From: SZUA-448 sp045627185
Lineage (GTDB): Bacteria > Bacillota > Clostridia > Lachnospirales > Lachnospiraceae
Length of the DNA stretch: 18,228 nt
Assembly (NCBI GenBank): GCA_045627185.1
Contig: JAZQNE010000099.1
Location: forward strand, 1 to 18,228
Reading direction: 5' to 3'
The first letter of the stretch is position 1. Each line of letters opens with the position of its first letter. The position numbers were made by a program, and so were the translations under genes. Shown one piece after another: positions 13,782 through 18,228 of the stretch. Under the pieces are notes generated by a model. It saw nothing but the letters and a program-made list of their open reading frames with translations. It did no database searches and was not told where the DNA came from.

Positions 13782-15602
13782 ATGCTTGATCGGTTGAAAC
13801 ACTATTTTAATCGAATAAAAACAGGACGCTTAAAACTAATGCAAGAAGAATTTAAGTGGGTCTTTTCATATGGGAAAGCACATTTCTGGGCAATTGTTCT
13901 TTATACCTGCGTTGGCCTGTCTGCGACGGTTGTCAGCCTTTCCGGCAGTTTTGCATCCAAAGATCTGGTTGATATTGTTACAGGACCGGACCATGATACC
14001 GGTGCTGTGGTTAAGACATTTATTCTTATTATTTGTCTGCAACTCTTAAGCACATTTATCGGACAGATAATCAACTTTATTTCTGCTGTTTTAACAACAA
14101 AGGTGAATAACGATATCAGTGCTGATATTTATGACAATATTATCTCAAGCGAATGGGAAAGCCTTTCGAAGTATCATTCCGGAGATATTTCCACGCGTTG
14201 GTTCAGAGATACATCGATGGTGGCAACCGGTGTGCTTTCACTGATCCCAAACTTGATCCAGACTGTATTTCGATTCGGATCGGCCTTGTTTGTTGTTATG
14301 AAGTATGATGCTTCATTTGCTGTTTTTGCTTTGGTTGGAGCGCCGCTTTCGATGCTGATTACGCGCGGAAACCTAAAACGTATGCAGAAGAACAGTATGA
14401 AATCGCTTGGGCTTTCAACCCAGATGAGCATGTTTACAACTGAAGCTTTTGCAAACATCCAGAATGTCAAGGCATTTAACCTGATTAAACTTTACAAGAA
14501 AAAAGTTCGTGAAATCCAAAAAGAGCAGATGAAAATGAATGTGGCATATCAGCGCTCAGCTATCGGAAATACGCTGATTATGTCCCTTGCGTCTGCGGTA
14601 ATCACTTACACCACCTATGGCTGGGGTATTTATAAGGTGTGGAGTAAGGCAATAACTTACGGTACCATGACTATGTTCCTTACGCTGGCAGCCTCCCTGA
14701 CTTCGTCGCTGCAAAGCGTACTCAGTTTTTTCCCGACTACAATCCAGATTTCCAACTCTGCCCGAAGACTCATGGAGCTTACATCTCTTCCCAAAGAAGA
14801 TTACAGTGCGGACTCGGAAGTTAATGATTTTTATGAGAAATATAAGTTCCGGGGCATTGGACTTGCCGTAAAGGATACGGCCTACACCTACGCTAACGGA
14901 ACGGAAGTTTTTGAGAATGTATCGTTTGAGGCAAAACCGGGTGAAACAATTGCTCTTGTCGGGCCTTCAGGCGAAGGAAAAACAACCATGCTCAGACTTC
15001 TGCTTGCTCTGATCAGAGGACAGGAGGGCAGGGCTTTCGTATTTTCGGGTGATAAGATTCCTGATTCGGATGAATTTTCATTGCCGCTTACGGCATCTAC
15101 AAGACAGCTGTTTTCATATGTTCCGCAGGGCAATACAATGTTCTACGGCACCATCGCTGAGAACATGCGCTTTGTAAAAGAAGATGCGACCGATGAAGAA
15201 ATAATAGCCGCTCTTAAGCTTGCCTGCGCATGGGAATTTGTCGAAAAACTGCCGGACGGAATCAACAGCGTCATAGGCGAACGCGGAGGCGGTTTCTCAG
15301 AAGGCCAGGCGCAGCGCCTTTCAATCGCGCGTGCACTTGTGCGCAAGGCGCCCATTCTGTTGCTTGATGAGGCTACAAGCGCTCTGGATGTTTACACTGA
15401 AAAGCGTGTTCTTCAGAATATTATGCAGGATGATTACCCGCGCACCAGCATCGTTACAACGCACAGACCGTCAGTTCTTTCAATCTGCAACAAGGTTTAT
15501 TCAATTCACGAAAAGGGCTGTAACATTATGGATGAGGCCGGAATTGAAAAGCTGATGCAGGCTGCAACTGCGGATGATGAGCAGACCGATGAAGAATGGT
15601 AA
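13782..15602 (+). CDS. ABC exporter (fused membrane and ATPase domains, no peptidase domain)
   Basis: A 606-aa half-transporter of the peptide/lipid exporter type, expected to dimerise in the membrane. The N-terminal part (about 30-330) has the usual hydrophobic spans, starting near FWAIVLYTCVGLSATVV. The ATPase domain (about 355-606) has Walker A GPSGEGKTT (394-402), the Q-loop Gln (449), signature FSEGQ (505-509, in place of LSGGQ), Walker B ILLLDE (525-530) and the switch His (561). There is no C39 peptidase domain ahead of the membrane part, so leader cleavage must come from another protein, most simply the B2-like protease encoded next. AGGAG lies 6 nt before ATG 13782. It corresponds to the D gene of lasso clusters, with precursor-like proteins 1 and 2 the likely cargo; a drug or lipid exporter is the alternative. 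Confidence 0.92.
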   Translation: MLDRLKHYFNRIKTGRLKLMQEEFKWVFSYGKAHFWAIVLYTCVGLSATVVSLSGSFASKDLVDIVTGPDHDTGAVVKTFILIICLQLLSTFIGQIINFISAVLTTKVNNDISADIYDNIISSEWESLSKYHSGDISTRWFRDTSMVATGVLSLIPNLIQTVFRFGSALFVVMKYDASFAVFALVGAPLSMLITRGNLKRMQKNSMKSLGLSTQMSMFTTEAFANIQNVKAFNLIKLYKKKVREIQKEQMKMNVAYQRSAIGNTLIMSLASAVITYTTYGWGIYKVWSKAITYGTMTMFLTLAASLTSSLQSVLSFFPTTIQISNSARRLMELTSLPKEDYSADSEVNDFYEKYKFRGIGLAVKDTAYTYANGTEVFENVSFEAKPGETIALVGPSGEGKTTMLRLLLALIRGQEGRAFVFSGDKIPDSDEFSLPLTASTRQLFSYVPQGNTMFYGTIAENMRFVKEDATDEEIIAALKLACAWEFVEKLPDGINSVIGERGGGFSEGQAQRLSIARALVRKAPILLLDEATSALDVYTEKRVLQNIMQDDYPRTSIVTTHRPSVLSICNKVYSIHEKGCNIMDEAGIEKLMQAATADDEQTDEEW

Positions 15603-15710
15603 GCCCGGGGGACCGCGACGGGCATCGGGCCGGTGACTTGAATAATTGTAATGAGTGAGTTGCACTTATCTGATTTACTATGTAAATAATGAAAAAACAA
15701 GGAAAAAAAT

Positions 15711-16151
15711 ATGAAAAGTATTAAATCCGCCTGGAATTTTTTCAAATACAGTCATTATAGGAAAACTATTATTCTTGCAACTTTTCTGTCCCTTTTCTAC
15801 AGGCTTCAGATTAAGCTTATCAAGCCCAAAAAGCTTGAGAAACACTGGGGCGAGCGCGATCAGGAGACTCCTTTTGAGCCCATTGCGAAGCAGGATTTTT
15901 ACACTGCGCGTTGCATAAGTTATGCCGTTGAGCGTACCTGCAACCACACTCCGTGGGAGAGCAAATGTCTTGTACGCGCGCTTACGGCCCAGAAACTTCT
16001 GAAACGCAAGAAAATTGCATCCACCATGTATCTCGGTTGTGGCCTGCAGGACGGCAAAATGGTTGCCCACGCATGGATTCGCGTGAGCGATTATTATGTC
16101 ACCGGCGGAAATGGCGAGGGATACAGCGTGGTCAGCACATTTAAGGCGTGA
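15711..16151 (+). CDS. Lasso-type B2 leader peptidase (transglutaminase-fold cysteine protease)
   Basis: A 146-aa protein of the family annotated lasso peptide biosynthesis B2, which cuts precursor leaders with a Cys-His-Asp triad. Seen here: WESKCLVRAL with Cys86, VAHAWIRV with His120, and a nearby Asp127 as likely third member. The N-terminus has a hydrophobic stretch (about residues 19-36, TIILATFLSLFY) that may hold it at the membrane near the exporter. Length matches stand-alone B2 proteins. ATG 15711 has AAGGAA 7 nt upstream. The 108-bp gap after the exporter holds a GCCCG/CGGGC hairpin (15603-15623) and a weak TTGCAC-17-TAAATA promoter-like pair (15660-15688). The kinase start codon lies 4 nt after its stop, suggesting coupled translation. 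Family call is firm; its substrate here is inferred. Confidence 0.9.
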   Translation: MKSIKSAWNFFKYSHYRKTIILATFLSLFYRLQIKLIKPKKLEKHWGERDQETPFEPIAKQDFYTARCISYAVERTCNHTPWESKCLVRALTAQKLLKRKKIASTMYLGCGLQDGKMVAHAWIRVSDYYVTGGNGEGYSVVSTFKA

Positions 16152-16155
16152 AAAT

Positions 16156-17034
16156 ATGAAAAAGTATAAAATCTGCGATTTAATTTTAGAACTGGATTTT
16201 GACGAGCGGTTCATCTATGAACGGTTTGATGCTTTTTTATGCGATTCTTCTGAGCCGACGGATGTTATTTTTCACCTGACGGATGAAAAATGCGAATACC
16301 CGGAGGGGATATCGTTCGTTCAAAACGGCGTTTTCCGCGTGGGAGAAGCCAATGGGACGGTTTTTGTGCATTACGGGACATCGGAAAATGAGGCTTATAT
16401 TTTCAGGACGGTTGCTTTTGACAAATCCGGAAAAAATGTTTCCTATTATTTAGGCGTTTCATTTGATGAACTGGATACACAGGAAAAAATCGACTACCTT
16501 CGCAAGTCGCTTTTCCTTTTCATGCGCGAGGCGGTTTTCAACGCCGTTCGAATGGTGGGCGGCATCAGCATCCATTCTGCTTCTATTATATATAAGGAAA
16601 AAGGTTATGTTTTTTCGGCTCCGTCCAAAACCGGGAAATCAACCCACACAAACATGTGGGCCGAGAACTTTGGCACGCCCGTACTTGATGGCGATGTTAC
16701 CGCCTGCAGGGTCATCGATGGCATTCCTTACGTGTATGGCCTGCCGTGGGCCGGATCATCCGGAAAATATCTGAACAGAAGAGTCGAGCTTGGGGGAATT
16801 GTTTTTCTCGAGCAGCATGCCGAAAATGTTATTTCTGTTCCTGAGGGTCTGGAGGCCTTTTCGCGACTTTACTCGCGAAGCTTTTCGCCCAGATGGCTTC
16901 CGTACCAGATTGAAGCCGATATTGAGAATACCAACAGCGTGCTGAATTCAGGTGTCCGACTTTATGTGCTTGGCTGCAGGCCGGAGCTTGCGGCTGCCGA
17001 ACTGATGAAGCAGCGAATTGATGAGGATGAGTGA
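16156..17034 (+). CDS. HPr kinase-related (HprK-like) serine kinase
   Basis: A 292-aa protein with the P-loop domain of HPr kinase/phosphorylase relatives. Seen here: SAPSKTGKSTHTNMW with Lys161, VLDGD (Asp178, Asp180) and GLPWAGSSGKYLN (Pro197-Trp198). Relatives in lasso clusters (such as the paeninodin kinase) phosphorylate the C-terminal Ser of a precursor peptide. The first P-loop residue is Ala instead of Gly. The N-terminal 150 residues are strand-rich and not recognised. I start at ATG 16156 (MKKYKICD), because the upstream in-frame start at 16096 lies inside the B2 gene; the AAGG site overlaps the end of B2. No terminator follows before the promoter at 17070. A metabolic or regulatory kinase unrelated to the peptides cannot be excluded, but the neighbours argue for peptide modification. 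Confidence 0.88.
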   Translation: MKKYKICDLILELDFDERFIYERFDAFLCDSSEPTDVIFHLTDEKCEYPEGISFVQNGVFRVGEANGTVFVHYGTSENEAYIFRTVAFDKSGKNVSYYLGVSFDELDTQEKIDYLRKSLFLFMREAVFNAVRMVGGISIHSASIIYKEKGYVFSAPSKTGKSTHTNMWAENFGTPVLDGDVTACRVIDGIPYVYGLPWAGSSGKYLNRRVELGGIVFLEQHAENVISVPEGLEAFSRLYSRSFSPRWLPYQIEADIENTNSVLNSGVRLYVLGCRPELAAAELMKQRIDEDE

Positions 17035-17069
17035 AAAAATTACAATCATGTAAGTTTTGTTTTTGTTCG

Positions 17070-17098
17070 TTGACAAATGGTTTGCTGTGTGATAAAAG
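17070..17098 (+). promoter_or_regulatory. Candidate promoter of the second precursor gene
   Basis: A perfect -35 TTGACA (17070-17075) is 17 bp from TAAAAG (17093-17098), with TGA before it as an extended element. The leader of about 60 nt contains ATGAAATGAT, close to ATGAAAATGAT in the leader of precursor gene 1. Confidence 0.6.
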
Positions 17099-17162
17099 TA
17101 TATAAAGTAAAAAGAGTATTTATGTTATGAAATGATTTTGAGTTTAATTTGGAGGTAGACTT

Positions 17163-17423
17163 ATGAAGAAATATACAAGTCCCGAACTTACCGTTATTGA
17201 TACAACCAATATGGAAGGCGTTTTCGCATGCACAAATCCTTACAGCAATGGCTGGGGATCAGGCAACTATTATAATCAGGGTGGTTCATCAAATCTTACA
17301 CCTAAGACAGATGCAAGTGCTGACACCAATTGCCATGGTGGCTATCCGCCTTACAATCCTTGCCCTCCCGTTGAAGAGAGTGACAATGGTGGTTGTGGTT
17401 CTGGCTGGCCTTGGAGACGCTGA
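17163..17423 (+). CDS. Precursor-like peptide 2 (leader plus Gly/Asn/Tyr/Pro- and Cys-containing core)
   Basis: An 86-aa peptide of no recognised family. Residues 1-22 form a leader, MKKYTSPELT then VIDTTNMEGVFA, with YxxPxL (Tyr4, Pro7, Leu9) and MEGVFA, aligned with precursor 1. The remaining 64 residues are rich in Gly, Asn, Tyr, Ser and Pro, with Cys at 23, 57, 67 and 78, and end in GWPWRR. Cleavage after FA would leave Cys23 as the first core residue. No Asp or Glu falls at core positions 7-9 as a lasso ring would need. GGAGG lies 7 nt before ATG 17163, and a strong promoter and terminator flank it. Its length, composition and position at the end of the cassette fit a small secreted modified peptide; the modification, if any, cannot be read from the sequence. 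Confidence 0.82.
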   Translation: MKKYTSPELTVIDTTNMEGVFACTNPYSNGWGSGNYYNQGGSSNLTPKTDASADTNCHGGYPPYNPCPPVEESDNGGCGSGWPWRR

Positions 17424-17442
17424 TAATTCAATATGAGACTGC

Positions 17443-17474
17443 AACACGTCGGATTTATCCGGCGTGTTTTTTTT
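17443..17474 (+). terminator. Intrinsic terminator after precursor gene 2
   Basis: AACACGTCGGA (17443-17453) pairs with TCCGGCGTGTT (17458-17468), an 11-bp stem with one wobble and a TTTA loop, running into eight T (17467-17474). It starts 20 bp after the stop codon and closes the cassette. Confidence 0.92.
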
Positions 17475-17496
17475 CGAATGAGGAGAAGAGGCTAAT

Positions 17497-17623
17497 GGAC
17501 TACAGAATGAGCGAAGGAGGGGCAGGACTACGGAGTTAGCGAAGGAGGGGCAGGAATACGGAGTTAGCGAAGGAGAGGTAGGACTACGGAGTTAGCGAAG
17601 GAGGGGCGGGACTACGGAGTTAG
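17497..17623. repeat. 28-bp tandem repeat, about 4.5 copies
   Basis: The unit begins GGACTACGGAGTTAGCGAAG and ends GAGGGGCA. Copies lie at 17497-17524, 17525-17552, 17553-17580 and 17581-17608, with a 15-bp partial copy to 17623; they differ at a few bases each. The period is not a multiple of three and a TAG recurs in each copy, so it does not encode a repeat protein. A 14-codon reading frame (17495-17539) with a purine-rich stretch before it is not supported as a gene. Confidence 0.92.
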
Positions 17624-17632
17624 AACAACGAC

Positions 17633-18054
17633 GTGCATATAAAACCCGCAAGACTTGCTTTTTATATGTATGGGGGTGCATATAAAAAGGCAGAAAAGCA
17701 GATTTCATATGCTTTCTTATTCATGAGGCAAGTCAACCGGGTGCCCCGTTGCATATAAAACCGGCAAGACTTGCTTTTTATATGTACGGGGGTGCATAGA
17801 AAACGGAGAAAATGCGAGTTGCTATGCTTTCTTACTTGTAAGGCAGGTCAGCTGGGGACTTCAGTGCATATAAAACCGGCAAGACTTGCTTTTTCTATGC
17901 ACGGTGGTGCATATAAAACGGAGACAATGCGAGTTGCTATGCTTTCTTATATATAGAGCAGGTCAGCTGGGGGCCTTGGTGCATACAAAACCCGCAAGAC
18001 TTGCTTTTTATATGTATGGGGGTGCATATAAAAAGGCGGAAAAGCAGGTTTCAT
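17633..18054. repeat. About 115-bp tandem repeat, 3.6 copies, each with a palindrome
   Basis: Copies begin near 17633, 17749, 17864 and 17979 (periods 116, 115, 115), the last one cut short near 18054. Each starts with an imperfect palindrome of about 33 bp, arms CATATAAAA and TTTTATATG around GCAAG-A-CTTGC (17636-17668, 17752-17784, 17867-17899, 17982-18014). Each then has a second GTGCATA box and, in copies 1-3, ATGCTTTCTTA. Copies 1 and 4 share an AAAAGCAGR-TTTCAT variant absent from the middle two. A short duplicate of the copy 4 tail follows at about 18067-18090. Reading frames across it shift at each copy, so it is not coding. Confidence 0.9.
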
Positions 18055-18140
18055 GTAAAAAAAAGGAAGCGGATTTCATGTAGAAAAAGGCAGCACAAGC
18101 AAGGCAAAGTGATGACGATATTCCACCGGGCAAGACAAGT

Positions 18141-18228
18141 GAAAAGCACCAGAGAATGCTGAAAAGCCCCAGAGAAGCCTGAAAAGCCCCCAAGAATTTT
18201 GAAAAGCCCCAGACAAGCCTGAAAAGCC
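18141..18228. repeat. 20-bp tandem repeat running off the window edge
   Basis: The unit GAAAAGCCCCAGAGAAGCCT and variants occupy 18141-18160, 18161-18180, 18181-18200 and 18201-18220, with a partial copy to the window end. Copies abut directly with no spacers, so this is not a CRISPR array. The GAAAAGCC part is best conserved. The total length is unknown because the window ends inside it. Confidence 0.9.

Noticed and set aside
13782..15602. Peptidase-containing ABC transporter (C39 type) that cuts leaders itself
   Set aside because: Only about 30 residues precede the first membrane span, so there is no room for a C39 domain.
17163..17423. Precursor 2 as a classical lasso peptide
   Set aside because: No Gly, Ala, Ser or Cys start with Asp or Glu 7-9 residues later follows the MEGVFA site, there is no Thr at -2, and no cyclase gene is present.
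17495..17539. Fourteen-codon reading frame with a purine-rich upstream stretch, overlapping the 28-bp array
   Set aside because: It lies after a strong terminator with no promoter seen, and the purine run is part of the repeat-rich sequence.
17771..18083. Small proteins encoded across the 115-bp repeats, with recurring KPARLAF and GGAYK segments
   Set aside because: The period of 115-116 bp shifts the frame at each copy, so the recurring peptides appear in different frames; no ribosome site supports them.
17497..18228. CRISPR array
   Set aside because: Repeats abut without unique spacers in the 28-bp and 20-bp arrays, and the 115-bp units are themselves near-identical along most of their length; no cas genes are present.

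Overview
The window looks like a chromosome segment from an anaerobic Clostridia member (Bacillota, of Lachnospiraceae or Oscillospiraceae type). Grounds: strong GGAGG ribosome binding sites, moderate GC, a YerC/TrpR-like regulator, a type I-beta DAHP synthase, clostridial variants of AroA and AroC, and a peptide-maturation cassette of a kind common in gut Clostridia. The genus cannot be fixed from the sequence.

Region 1 (about 1-6850, minus strand) is an aromatic amino acid unit transcribed leftward from a promoter near 6822-6849: DAHP synthase (aroF), dehydroquinate synthase (aroB), EPSP synthase (aroA), chorismate synthase (aroC), and one protein that fuses chorismate mutase, shikimate dehydrogenase and shikimate kinase. 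Together they supply every shikimate step from DAHP to prephenate except 3-dehydroquinase, which is absent here. A YerC/TrpR-like DNA-binding protein follows with its own promoter and operator-like repeats, then a strong intrinsic terminator.

Region 2 (about 6930-12612, plus strand) starts at a divergent promoter and carries tldD and tldE (pmbA), whose products form a peptidase known to trim modified-peptide leaders. Next come a large lipoprotein with a Thr/Pro-rich linker, a probable beta-propeller and a C-terminal HExxH zinc peptidase, and then a compact formate/nitrite-type channel.

Region 3 (12625-17474) is the unusual part, a RiPP-like (ribosomally made, post-translationally modified peptide) cassette. 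It holds a PqqD-like recognition protein on the minus strand, and on the plus strand a 182-residue precursor-like protein, an ABC exporter without a peptidase domain, a lasso-type B2 transglutaminase-fold protease, an HPr-kinase-related kinase, and a second precursor-like peptide of 86 residues. The two precursor-like proteins share a leader pattern (YxxPx[LI] then MEGV[FY]A) but have unrelated cores. The parts match a kinase-containing lasso peptide cluster without the asparagine-synthetase-like cyclase. My reading is that PqqD binds the YxxPx[LI] leader, B2 cuts it, the kinase may phosphorylate the product, and the ABC protein exports it. That flow is inference. Each precursor has its own TTGACA promoter, and the exporter appears to have a promoter placed against the terminator of the first precursor gene.

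Region 4 (17475-18228) has no convincing gene. It holds three different tandem repeat arrays in a row (28 bp, about 115 bp with a palindrome in each unit, and 20 bp), the last running off the window edge.
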